A stretch of DNA of 64,000 nt from Vibrio sinaloensis (GTDB taxonomy: Bacteria > Pseudomonadota > Gammaproteobacteria > Enterobacterales > Vibrionaceae): NCBI RefSeq assembly GCF_023195835.1, contig NZ_CP096199.1:310001-374000 (forward strand), in the 5' to 3' direction. The position numbers and the translations under genes were made by a program. Numbering within the stretch: the first letter of the stretch is position 1; every line of letters begins with the position of its first letter. Shown in pieces: positions 46,409 through 57,300 of this stretch. The notes under the pieces were generated by a model. It was not told where the DNA came from and ran no database searches. It saw only the letters and a list, made by a program, of their open reading frames with translations.

Positions 46409-49400
46409 ATGGGTAAAAAAGTCGTCAATCTAGTCGCGTTTATCTGCTTGATGATTATCTTTGCGCTACCCGCATATGCTAATTCGTGTCAGATCAATCC
46501 AAGTGAGCAATTCAAAGTCACTTTTTCAATTCAAACAAGTAACTTGGGTGAGTCTCTTTATGGAGTCAAGGCAGTAGGTAACAATAACAGCTCGATTCCC
46601 ATTTGGACAAATGATGATAGCGTGCCAGACACAATTGATGGCGCTCCCTTTGTAAGGGATCCAAATTATATGGCACTCGGTGGAAGCTACTGGGTCGAGC
46701 TTTTGTTTTATCCTGCGACAAGCGGTAGCAGTGTCGGGTGGTTTGAGTACTATGTTGATGATGGTAATGGGTTTAAATTTCTGGGTTCTTACGATGCAGA
46801 TCTAAAGGGTATTCATCCTCAGAAAGTGCTTCTGTCTGGAGATGGGACATCGTCCCTTAATTGCAGTCAGTCTGTTACTCCACCACCCACGCCCCTGCCG
46901 GATCTTTGTGACTATTTTCCGGAATCACTGCAAACAAATCGTTATCTAAACTCGGGTTTTGGTTGGGAACAATGGGACGGATATTTAAATATCTCAGGTG
47001 GTAGTGGGGAAGGCAACCGTATCTACCTTGATGAATTTAACCGTTCTCAAGCCTTGGCTTTTGCCAGTTCACAAGTTAATGGGAATAGTAATAATGGGTG
47101 CCTTTATAATGATGGTGTCAACGCAGGTAATGTGTGTACAGTTGACCGCACGCGAAGTTTGTTCCCTTCAGGTCCACCTCAACCGAGTGCATTCGATTAT
47201 GACGGTTCAGACGTTACAGCCCCTAATGGAGGGAACGTCGTGCTATCTCCTGGCTTATACAACTCTTTGTCGTTTGGTATCAATGGAAGTTCGATAACAC
47301 TTGAGGCGGGAGAATATTGGGTTAAGGCACTCAATTTCAACAACAACGACATTGCTCTGTATGTTAGAGGGAAAGTAGTACTGCACTACAATCAAATCAA
47401 TTTTAGTCAAAATAGTCGTGTTTACATAAATGCGTCAACTAGCGAAGTTGATGATACCAGTTTTGACCACAATAATTTGTCACTTATAGGGCATGGTAAC
47501 CTCTCTCAGTTTTACCCACAGCGCGGCAGCGATATCCGTATTAGTGCTAGTATCTATATTTCTCCTCAGGCATCAGCGGGTTTCGACGTAAACGTTGTCG
47601 ACCGCTTTCAAATGCAAGGATCTATTACAGCACCAGTGATTAACTTTCGAGCAACTGACAAGAGTTATATCAAAGCAAAGTCAGCGAACGGTTGTTATTT
47701 ACCTCCACAGCCATCAGTAGACCGGATTGAGATCAAGCCCTACAACTACCACCTGACGTGTGAAACAAGCCCACAAGATATTGTCGAAGTCCATGTTTTA
47801 GATCGTGACGGCAACTTGGTGAGCGGCTTTCAACCGTCGTTGCAGCAAGCCTCAGGGAGTAACCTAACCATTCGTCCTGTAGTGGGAGAGAGTGGTATGA
47901 GCAACGGCATTGCTCAATTTCAGGTGCGTACGTCCACGCCGAATGTTCTCGGTGATTATACATTGGCTGCGCAGCTCAGTAGTGACGGAAACACCTACAC
48001 CGACACGGATGTGATTCGCTATGTTCCGTACCGCTTTCGAGTGGAAGACCAATTTGTTGTGGCGGGGAAAAACCACTCCGTGCCAATTGGGGTTGAAGCC
48101 TGTGATGGTGGTAACTTGATCACCTTAGGTTACGCGGGAAATCCCACAGCCAGCTTCGTTTATCAGCGACCGCTTAATGCTCCAATAGATAGCAACGACT
48201 TTGCTTTTTCCGCCGCGATCAATAACAACAACCGCAGCGCCCAGATGAACTTTAAAGAGTCGGGACAGATCAGGGTCACGCTCGAAGACACCAATTTTGA
48301 TTGTAGTGATCAAGAGCGCTGTCCTACACCAGGTGGGGCGCTTAAAGGCGAATTTGAGGTCTACTCACGGCCATGGAAGATTGCGCTGTGCGACATCGTC
48401 GATTTGACAGGGGCAATCATTAACCCCGCGACCACCACGGCAAGTCCAGGTTTTATCAGTGCTGGCAGCGAGTTCGATGTGACTTATCGGCCGATCGTTC
48501 ACAGCGATTCAAGTAACGGTGCAAGCGATCAATGCACGTATCCCGTTACGGGTAACTACCCACTCGATAACGGGCCTATCAGCGTGAGTAACAGCGTCTT
48601 TTATCCCACCTCGGGTGACAATGGCGTATTAACGCCCAATGTTGGGAACTTTAGCGCCAGCGATGGCGAGAGCAAAACCGTGCGTCACTCTTGGTCGCAA
48701 GTTGGTACATTACAGATTGAAACCGGTGCCACGTACCTCAACATGTCGCTCGATCCTTTTACACAGTCGGTCGGGCGCTTCTACCCTGACTATTTCAAAA
48801 TTGACCAAAATGCTTGGAATGATCCTGCGCTTGCCACGGGAAACCAAAACTTTACCTACATGAACCAGCCGTTTGCAAGTGTCACTGCTCGGGTAGGGGC
48901 ATACAACCGTCAAGGCGTAGAAGCGACCAACTACGGTTTGTTTGGCTCCAACTTACAGGCGGTGTTTGCTTTTGACAATCAAGATAGATTGCTCAATGCG
49001 GATGTAACCAAACTGGCGGCTAAATCAAGTTATCAAGGCCATCAATGGCGCTTGGATAGTGATGAAATCGTGTGGCAGAAGCGCGCTGACCTTGCGCCCG
49101 ATGGGCCTTATAACTATTTAGCTGGCGCTGCTCTGAACGTTAGTCTGAATGTTTTCCCTGCCACAGTTAATGACCCCGTTCGTTTCAAACTGGCGGCAAG
49201 CGATACTGAGGCTAGCGACAATCAAGTGCTCCCTGACGACCAACCTCGCTTAGTCTTTGGCCGTTATCATCTTTCGGACGTTGGTGGTGTCGAAGGTACG
49301 CCGCTCACCGTGCCCTTGCTGGTGGAGTACTGGAACGGTAGCCGATTTGCGACCAATACCAATGACAGCTTCTCGGCATTTGATGGTCAGCATTTTTGCC

Positions 49401-49726
49401 GCCAAGTGCTGTGGCCGACAACAGGTGCGATTGAAGACAATGTTCGCTTGAGTGATACCGGCGTAGTTGCTTCTGGTCTCTCATCAGCTTTGCGCGCTCG
49501 CCAAACCACCTCGACACGCGAGCAAGTTCGGCTTTGGCTCAGACTCGACAGCAGTGCCTCTTCTGCCAGTTGTAGCGGTAGCAACAACGGACAAGCGTGG
49601 TTGATGTATAACTGGGATCCGACACAAAGCGGCGAAGAAAACCCAGCAGCTGTGGTCACGTTTGGCATTTTCCGCGGCAATGATCGGGTCATCTTCCGTG
49701 GTGAGCCAGGGCTAACTGGGCAGTAA
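46409..49726 (+). CDS. mshQ: MSHA tip-associated large protein MshQ (DUF6701)
   Basis: A 1105-residue secreted protein: signal peptide (MGKKVVNLVAFICLMIIFALPAYANS), an N-terminal beta-rich domain up to about residue 140, a beta-solenoid-like adhesin region (about 185-425, rich in Asn/Ser/Gly), a Pro-rich hinge and a C-terminal about 600 residues of the DUF6701 type ending IFRGEPGLTGQ. By position after the minor pilins it probably caps the pilus, like PilY1 in other systems; that is inference. The first about 1.3 kb is clearly AT-richer than the rest, suggesting a swapped N-terminal module. Confidence 0.9.
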   Translation: MGKKVVNLVAFICLMIIFALPAYANSCQINPSEQFKVTFSIQTSNLGESLYGVKAVGNNNSSIPIWTNDDSVPDTIDGAPFVRDPNYMALGGSYWVELLFYPATSGSSVGWFEYYVDDGNGFKFLGSYDADLKGIHPQKVLLSGDGTSSLNCSQSVTPPPTPLPDLCDYFPESLQTNRYLNSGFGWEQWDGYLNISGGSGEGNRIYLDEFNRSQALAFASSQVNGNSNNGCLYNDGVNAGNVCTVDRTRSLFPSGPPQPSAFDYDGSDVTAPNGGNVVLSPGLYNSLSFGINGSSITLEAGEYWVKALNFNNNDIALYVRGKVVLHYNQINFSQNSRVYINASTSEVDDTSFDHNNLSLIGHGNLSQFYPQRGSDIRISASIYISPQASAGFDVNVVDRFQMQGSITAPVINFRATDKSYIKAKSANGCYLPPQPSVDRIEIKPYNYHLTCETSPQDIVEVHVLDRDGNLVSGFQPSLQQASGSNLTIRPVVGESGMSNGIAQFQVRTSTPNVLGDYTLAAQLSSDGNTYTDTDVIRYVPYRFRVEDQFVVAGKNHSVPIGVEACDGGNLITLGYAGNPTASFVYQRPLNAPIDSNDFAFSAAINNNNRSAQMNFKESGQIRVTLEDTNFDCSDQERCPTPGGALKGEFEVYSRPWKIALCDIVDLTGAIINPATTTASPGFISAGSEFDVTYRPIVHSDSSNGASDQCTYPVTGNYPLDNGPISVSNSVFYPTSGDNGVLTPNVGNFSASDGESKTVRHSWSQVGTLQIETGATYLNMSLDPFTQSVGRFYPDYFKIDQNAWNDPALATGNQNFTYMNQPFASVTARVGAYNRQGVEATNYGLFGSNLQAVFAFDNQDRLLNADVTKLAAKSSYQGHQWRLDSDEIVWQKRADLAPDGPYNYLAGAALNVSLNVFPATVNDPVRFKLAASDTEASDNQVLPDDQPRLVFGRYHLSDVGGVEGTPLTVPLLVEYWNGSRFATNTNDSFSAFDGQHFCRQVLWPTTGAIEDNVRLSDTGVVASGLSSALRARQTTSTREQVRLWLRLDSSASSASCSGSNNGQAWLMYNWDPTQSGEENPAAVVTFGIFRGNDRVIFRGEPGLTGQ

Positions 49727-49797
49727 TTTTTGTTATTTTTTTGCCCATCGTTAGGAATCTGTTAGAAATTGCGTGTTTCAGCCCATGTTTACACTTC

Positions 49798-50922
<1,125 letters not shown>

Positions 50923-50970
50923 TCGAAACTTCTTGGCGCTGCCAAGAACCGTAAGAGGATCTCATACTCT

Positions 50971-51846
50971 ATGAAGCCGATTTTTGGCCGGGGACCTTCA
51001 CTTCAGTTACGTCTATTTTTTGCCGTTATTCTATCAGCCAGCCTTATGCTGGCTGATAGTCGTTTAGGCGCGTTTGCCCAAGTACGTTACTTTCTCAATA
51101 GCTTGGTCGCGCCGATTCAGTATCTGGCCGACGTTCCACGAGTGATGTTTGAAGGGGCTTATGAACGCTTCAATATCCGTCAGGATTACATGGAAAGTAC
51201 CCGCACACTGAAACGGGAAGTACTGCGCTTAAAAAACGATTTATTGTTGCTGGATCAGTACCGGGAAGAGAACCAAAGATTGCGTAAGCTGCTCGGATCA
51301 TCATTTATTCGCGACGAGCGCAAAGTGGTGACCGAAGTAATGGCGGTCGATACTTCGCCCTATCGTCATCAAGTGGTGATTGATAAAGGGCAGATCGACG
51401 GTGTTTACGTCGGTCAACCAGTGGCAAATGAAAAAGGCATCGTCGGCCAAGTGACCTTTGTTTCTGCTCACAACAGCCGAGTGTTACTGCTGACCGATAG
51501 CCTGAGCGCGATTCCGGTGCAGGTGATTCGTAATGACATTCGTGTCATCGCCTCTGGGAGTGGTAAAACGGATCTGATTAACCTCGACCATATTCCGATC
51601 AGTCTCGATATTGAACAGGGCGACCTGTTAGTCACCTCGGGGTTAGGCGGGATATACCCGGAAGGCTTTCCCGTAGCGCATGTTGCTAATGTCGAGCGTG
51701 ACACCGCGCGCGAGTTCGCGGTGATTGAAGCGAAGCCGGTGGTCGATTTTGAACGCTTACGTTATTTGCTATTGATATGGCCGAATGACTCTCGTCAGGA
51801 GAAAGTTCAACAAGTGTTACCTGACAATCAACAGGAGTCTCAGTAA
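50971..51846 (+). CDS. mreC: Rod shape-determining protein MreC
   Basis: A 291-residue bitopic protein: membrane segment at about residues 14-32, a coiled coil (about 75-105, TLKREVLRLKNDLLLLDQYREENQ in two parts), then the periplasmic beta-barrel domains (VMAVDTSPYRHQVVIDKG, GIVGQVTFVSAHNSRVLLLTD). Links MreB to the periplasmic wall enzymes. Its stop overlaps the mreD ATG (TAATG). Confidence 0.96.
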   Translation: MKPIFGRGPSLQLRLFFAVILSASLMLADSRLGAFAQVRYFLNSLVAPIQYLADVPRVMFEGAYERFNIRQDYMESTRTLKREVLRLKNDLLLLDQYREENQRLRKLLGSSFIRDERKVVTEVMAVDTSPYRHQVVIDKGQIDGVYVGQPVANEKGIVGQVTFVSAHNSRVLLLTDSLSAIPVQVIRNDIRVIASGSGKTDLINLDHIPISLDIEQGDLLVTSGLGGIYPEGFPVAHVANVERDTAREFAVIEAKPVVDFERLRYLLLIWPNDSRQEKVQQVLPDNQQESQ

Positions 51847-52334
51847 TGGCCAATAGTGTTTTAAAGGGCAAATTTGTCATTTTTGGGTCGTTTTTGATTG
51901 CATTGACCCTGCAAACCATCCCTTGGCCCGGTGTGCTCGATTTGATGCGCCCATCTTGGCTGTTGCTGGTCACTTGTTATTGGGTGTTAGCGTTACCGCA
52001 TCGGGTAAATGTTGGGTCTGCCTTGATCTTGGGTTTGTTGTGGGATTTGCTGCTCGGCTCCACCTTGGGTATCCGCGGCATGATGATGTCGATCGTCATA
52101 TATCTAGTTGCGCTCAATTTCCTTGTGGTGCGCAATATGGCGCTTTGGCAGCAGGCCATCTTGATTGGCGTGATGTCGATGTTACTCGATGTATTGATCT
52201 TCTGTGGCGAGTACTTAATCCAAGATATCACTTTCAATCCGGTTTCTTTGTGGAGCGGTTTGATTAACTGTGTTTTGTGGCCATGGATGTTTTTGTTAAT
52301 GCGTCGAGTGAGACGCCACTGGCATATAAGATAG
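51846..52334 (+). CDS. mreD: Rod shape-determining protein MreD
   Basis: A 162-residue integral membrane protein with five to six hydrophobic segments and the family pattern LGLLWDLLLGSTLGIRG near residue 65. Works with MreC and the RodA/PBP2 elongasome. Three bases before yhdE. Confidence 0.94.
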   Translation: MANSVLKGKFVIFGSFLIALTLQTIPWPGVLDLMRPSWLLLVTCYWVLALPHRVNVGSALILGLLWDLLLGSTLGIRGMMMSIVIYLVALNFLVVRNMALWQQAILIGVMSMLLDVLIFCGEYLIQDITFNPVSLWSGLINCVLWPWMFLLMRRVRRHWHIR

Positions 52335-52337
52335 ACA

Positions 52338-52898
52338 ATGAAACAGTGTTTGATTTTGGCGTCTGGTTCGCCGCGACGTAAAGAGTTATTAACTCAGTTG
52401 GGTTACACCTTTTCGGTGCTCAAAACCGATGTGGAAGAACAGCGTCAGACAAATGAAGGTGCGTTTGACTACGTAGCGCGTTTGTCTAAAGACAAAGCGA
52501 TGGCGGCGGTCTTGCTCGAACCCGATGCCGTCGTGATTGGCTCAGATACTATTGTGGTGTGTGACGATAAGGTATTGGAAAAGCCGGATGACTTGGCGCA
52601 TGCTAAACAGATGTTGTTGATGCTTTCCAATCGAGCACATCAAGTGATGACAGCGGTGACTGTTGCCACACAAGAGAATCAAGAAACTGTGGTTGTGACC
52701 ACAGACGTTTGGTTTAAGCCCTTGTCAGAGCAAGAAATAGAACAATATTGGCAGACGGGCGAGCCATGCGATAAAGCTGGTAGTTATGGTATTCAAGGTC
52801 TGGGTGGACGTTTTGTGACCCGGATTGAAGGGAGTTATTACGCCGTTGTCGGCTTACCTTTGTACGAAACTGACCAGCTCTTGCGCAAATTTTTATAA
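52338..52898 (+). CDS. yhdE: Maf-family nucleotide pyrophosphatase YhdE (dTTP/UTP)
   Basis: A 186-residue Maf protein with the substrate loop LASGSPRRKELL (residues 7-18), the catalytic SDTIVVCDDKVLEKP block (Asp of VIGSDT) and GSYGIQGLGGRFVTRIEGSYYAVVGLPL in two motifs. House-cleaning enzymes of this type hydrolyse dTTP, UTP and modified pyrimidine nucleotides. Position after mreD identifies it as YhdE rather than YceF. Confidence 0.93.
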   Translation: MKQCLILASGSPRRKELLTQLGYTFSVLKTDVEEQRQTNEGAFDYVARLSKDKAMAAVLLEPDAVVIGSDTIVVCDDKVLEKPDDLAHAKQMLLMLSNRAHQVMTAVTVATQENQETVVVTTDVWFKPLSEQEIEQYWQTGEPCDKAGSYGIQGLGGRFVTRIEGSYYAVVGLPLYETDQLLRKFL

Positions 52899-52917
52899 TT
52901 ATTTTTGAGGTGCGCTC

Positions 52918-54387
52918 ATGAGTGCTGAGTTGTTGATTAACGTGACCCCGAGTGAGACTCGTGTGGCCATGATTGAGGGGGGCAGCCTCCAAGAAATTCA
53001 TGTCGAACGAGAAGCCAAGCGTGGCATCGTTGGTAATATTTACAAAGGCAAAGTGAGCCGAGTGTTGCCGGGAATGCAAGCGGCATTTGTTGATATTGGC
53101 CTAGAAAAAGCGGCGTTTTTGCACGCCTCCGATATTGTGCCTCACACTGAGTGTGTGGCAGAAAACGAGAAGCAACAGTTTCAGGTTCGCGATATCTCTG
53201 AACTGGTTCGCCAAGGACAAGATATCGTGGTGCAAGTGGTCAAAGACCCACTGGGCACCAAAGGGGCACGCTTAACCACCGACATCACTTTGCCATCGCG
53301 CTATCTGGTGTTTATGCCAGGGGCGAGCCACGTTGGCGTGTCGCAACGTATTGAAAGCGAAGCGGAACGCAACCGCTTGAAAAAAGTGGTTGGTCATTAC
53401 TGCGACGAAAACGGCGGCTTTATAATTCGCACCGCCGCCGAAGGCGCTGATGAAAAAGAGCTCTCTCAAGACGCGGCGTTTCTTAAACGTCTATGGTCAA
53501 AAGTGACAGAGCGTCGCAGCAAGTACAAAACCCGCTCGACCCTTTATGGTGAGCTTGGTTTGTCGCAGCGAATCTTACGTGACTTTGTCGGCACTGAGCT
53601 AAATAAAATCTTGGTCGACTCGCGTCAGGAGTTCGAAAACCTCAAAGAGTTTACCTCTGAATACGTACCAGAGCTCACCGATAAGTTAGAGCTGTACGAA
53701 GGCGATAAGCCGATCTTTGATATGTACGACACCGAGAACGAGATTCAACGCTCCTTAGAGCGTAAAGTGGAGCTCAAATCGGGCGGTTATTTGATCATCG
53801 ACCAAACCGAAGCGATGACCACCGTCGATATCAATACGGGGGCGTTTGTCGGTCGTCGCAATCTCGAAGAGACCATTTTCAATACCAATATCGAAGCAAC
53901 CCAAGCGATCGCTCGTCAACTTCGCCTGCGCAACCTTGGTGGCATCATTATCATTGATTTTATTGACATGGCGTCGGATGAACATCGCAATCGGGTCCTC
54001 TCTTCTTTAGAGTCAGCGCTGAACAAAGATCGGGTCAAGACCAACATCAATGGTTTCACTCAATTAGGTCTGGTTGAGATGACTCGTAAGCGCACCCGAG
54101 AGAGCATTGAACATGTCTTGTGCTCGACCTGTCCTACTTGTGAAGGTCGAGGTAGCGTCAAAACGGTCGAGTCGGTTTGCTATGAAATCCTACGTGAAAT
54201 CACTCGAGTCAACCGCGCCTACGACGCCGACAAGTTTGTCGTCTATGCATCGCCAGCTGTGGCAGAGGCTTTGCAAGGGGAAGAGTCTCATGCCCTTGCG
54301 GAGCTGGAGGTGTTTATTAGTAAGCAAGTGAAAATTCAAGCTGAACCTTTGTATATTCAAGAGCAATTTGACGTTGTGATGATGTAA
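52918..54387 (+). CDS. rng: Ribonuclease G
   Basis: A 489-residue endonuclease of the RNase E/G family that matures the 16S rRNA 5' end and degrades some mRNAs. S1 domain near residues 38-115 (GNIYKGKVSRVLPGMQAAFVDIG), 5'-sensor and RNase H-like parts, catalytic Asp in MTTVDINTGAFVG and IIIIDFIDM, and a zinc-link CSTCPTCEGRG near residue 402-412. It lacks the long C-terminal scaffold of RNase E. RraB, a regulator of the family, is encoded at 62571. Confidence 0.96.
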   Translation: MSAELLINVTPSETRVAMIEGGSLQEIHVEREAKRGIVGNIYKGKVSRVLPGMQAAFVDIGLEKAAFLHASDIVPHTECVAENEKQQFQVRDISELVRQGQDIVVQVVKDPLGTKGARLTTDITLPSRYLVFMPGASHVGVSQRIESEAERNRLKKVVGHYCDENGGFIIRTAAEGADEKELSQDAAFLKRLWSKVTERRSKYKTRSTLYGELGLSQRILRDFVGTELNKILVDSRQEFENLKEFTSEYVPELTDKLELYEGDKPIFDMYDTENEIQRSLERKVELKSGGYLIIDQTEAMTTVDINTGAFVGRRNLEETIFNTNIEATQAIARQLRLRNLGGIIIIDFIDMASDEHRNRVLSSLESALNKDRVKTNINGFTQLGLVEMTRKRTRESIEHVLCSTCPTCEGRGSVKTVESVCYEILREITRVNRAYDADKFVVYASPAVAEALQGEESHALAELEVFISKQVKIQAEPLYIQEQFDVVMM

Positions 54388-54396
54388 AGGCGTGTT

Positions 54397-57300
54397 GTGA
54401 ACTCTACGGTTACTCGCATAACGCGATTTTTTCTTGGGTTACTAGTGACGGTGCTGGTCCTGTTGGCCATGGCCGTCACTGGGTTACGTATTGCTCTGCC
54501 CAAACTCAATCATTTTCAACCTCAAATTCAAGCTTGGGTGAATCAAAGCACTGGGCTTGAGTTTGAGATTTCTGATATTCACGGTTTTTGGCGTAATACT
54601 CATCCCTCTATTTCGCTGCGCGGCGTTGCGGCAGATACCCCTGAAAGTAGCGGCATCTATTTTTCGGCGCAAAATGTGGAGATAGAGCTCGATCTGTTGC
54701 AATCACTACTCGAGCGTCAACCTGTCGTGGCAGACTTGAGTATTCACCAACTTAAGTTAGACATCCGCTCAATTGAATGGACTCAAGACACAGCAACGCC
54801 AGAACTCAATCCACAAGGCGCGCAAAAAACGGTGATCGAGCAGCTAGACCAATTGCTGCTGCGTCAGTTGGATCGCTTCTCTCTCACCCAATCACAAGTG
54901 CACTTTGTTGGCGTAGACGGTACACCGCGAGAGCTGGATATTAGCCGCTTGCACTGGCAAAACCACGGGCGTCGTCACTTTGTCGATGGTGAGGTCAACT
55001 TGGCGCACACTAACATCAACTCGGCACAGGTTAAGGCCAATTTCGTTGATCATGGTTCATTGCAAGAAGTGAGCGGTGAGTTTTATGTTTCTGCGCAGAA
55101 TGTACGAGTGACACCTTGGTTAAGTCAGTACTTTAAAACGGAAATGGGTATCGAGAAAGGTCAGTTAAATTTTAATAGTTGGTTGACATTAGAGCGTAAC
55201 CAGCCGACCAGCGCTCATGTTGAATTACTGCCGTCTGAGCTGATTTGGCAACAGGGTCAACGTCATGAACTGTTAATTGAATCTGGAGTGTTAGAGCTCG
55301 AACCTAGAGAGCAAGGCTGGCAAGTCAATGCTTACTCACTCAATGTGTACACTGACGAGAAAGCTTGGCCCGAGTTCGATGCTGCATTCGATTGGCAGCC
55401 TGAGCATTGGCGACTAAATATCTCGCAACTGGACATCGCTGCATTGATGCCATTGATGAAGCTTGCGCCTCAATCTCAAGCAACGAATGAAGTGCTTGAA
55501 CAGCTCAACCTTGGCGGCCGGTTGGAAGACATTCGAGTCGCAGCTATTGATGATTGGCAAAACCTCAACTATTCCGCCCAGCTATCACAAGGCAGTATGT
55601 CGCAGTGGCAGCTACTGCCAGAGGTGCACCACCTTTCTGCGTCGATAAATGGAGACCTACAACAAGCGCAAGCGAAAGTCAGTTTGATTGATGATCTATT
55701 GCCTTATGGTGATGTCTTTCAAGCGCCGTTAAGCATCAAGCAAGGTCAAGTTGATCTTGTTTGGCAACAGGATGAGCAGGGATGGTCCTTATGGGCCGAT
55801 AAAGTGACCGCTGCGACCCCAGATTTGCAAGTGCTAGGCGCATTTCGCTTGGATGTTGAGCAAGACAAAAGCCCATTCTTGTCGTTCTACGCCGAAGCGG
55901 ATCTCTATAATGCGGGAGAAACGTGGCGCTACTTACCTACTCTGGCATTGGGTCAAGAACTAACGGATTATCTGAGTACTGCGATTCAGGCGGGTAAAGT
56001 CAACACCGCCAAGCTGCTGTGGTATGGCAGGTTGGGCGATTTTCCCTATCAACGCAATGATGGCATGTTTCAGGCATGGGTTGGGCTAGAGCAAGCTAAG
56101 TTCAGTTTTGATACCGCCTGGCCGCCAATTACGGATTTGCAACTGGACTTGCTTTTCCAAAACGATGCTATGTACCTCGATTCACACAGCGCCACATTGA
56201 TGGATGTGACCGCAAAACGCATCACCGGGCGCATTCCTGAGTTAGCAGAAGACGGGCATATTGAGATTGAAGCTCAAGCGGTGGCACAAGGCAACGCAGT
56301 ACGTGATTATATGACGGCCTCTCCTTTGGTCGATTCGGTTGGTGCCGCACTCACGGCAGTACAAGTCGATGGCCAAGTCGAGTCTCGCTTCCAACTCGAT
56401 ATTCCCTTTAGTGGCGATAAAGAAGCGCGTGCATGGGGTTATGCCGACTTAGTTAATAATCATGTCACCATTGATGCTCCACCAATGACCTTAGAAAAGG
56501 TTTCAGGACGGGTTGAGTTTGATAATGATGTCGTGAGCGCCGCTGGCATTGACGCAACCTTGCTTACTCAACCCGTCGCTATCGACTTCAACGGCGAAAA
56601 CATTGCCCAAGGTTATGGCGTCGCGATCGATGTGGTTGGCGATTGGGACATTAAGCCGTTGACGCCATATTTAGGCCAGCGTTGGCTCGGGCCTCTGGAT
56701 GGTCACGCACCGTGGCGAATGGATGTCGATATTCAGCTCAATGACATTGGTTTTACTTACCAGATAGATACCGAAGCAGATCTAAAGTTAGTGAGTAGTG
56801 ACTTACCTTCACCGCTCAACAAGTTGATGGGCAAGCCGGGCAAAGGCCGCCTGCAAGCGTCTGGGAATCAGGAAACCGTCACTGCGCGGGTCCAACTGCC
56901 TAACTTTAAATACCAGACTGAAATTGATATTCGTCCAAGCACACCAGTGCTGACAGACAGCAACTTAGTCCTAGGTAAAGGGAGTTTTAAAATTAGCCCA
57001 GTGGTGGGGCATCACTTACAAATCCGTTTGGCCAAGCTTGATCTTGATGAATGGCTCGAAATGCTCTCTGCTGACCAAGGGCCCTCACAAGCGATAGTCG
57101 CGGCAATGAATACCCCTGAAATTCCGTTACCTCAGCGGGTTGACATAAACAGTAAAGAGCTGCGATTGGCCGGTATTGATTGGAACGATGTTGCGTTCTC
57201 CGCTCGAAGAAAAGGCTTAGGTTGGTATCTAAACCTCGACAGTCAAGAAGCAAAAGGGGAAGCAAGCTACATAGAACCTTATGACTTGTCCGTGGCGCTG

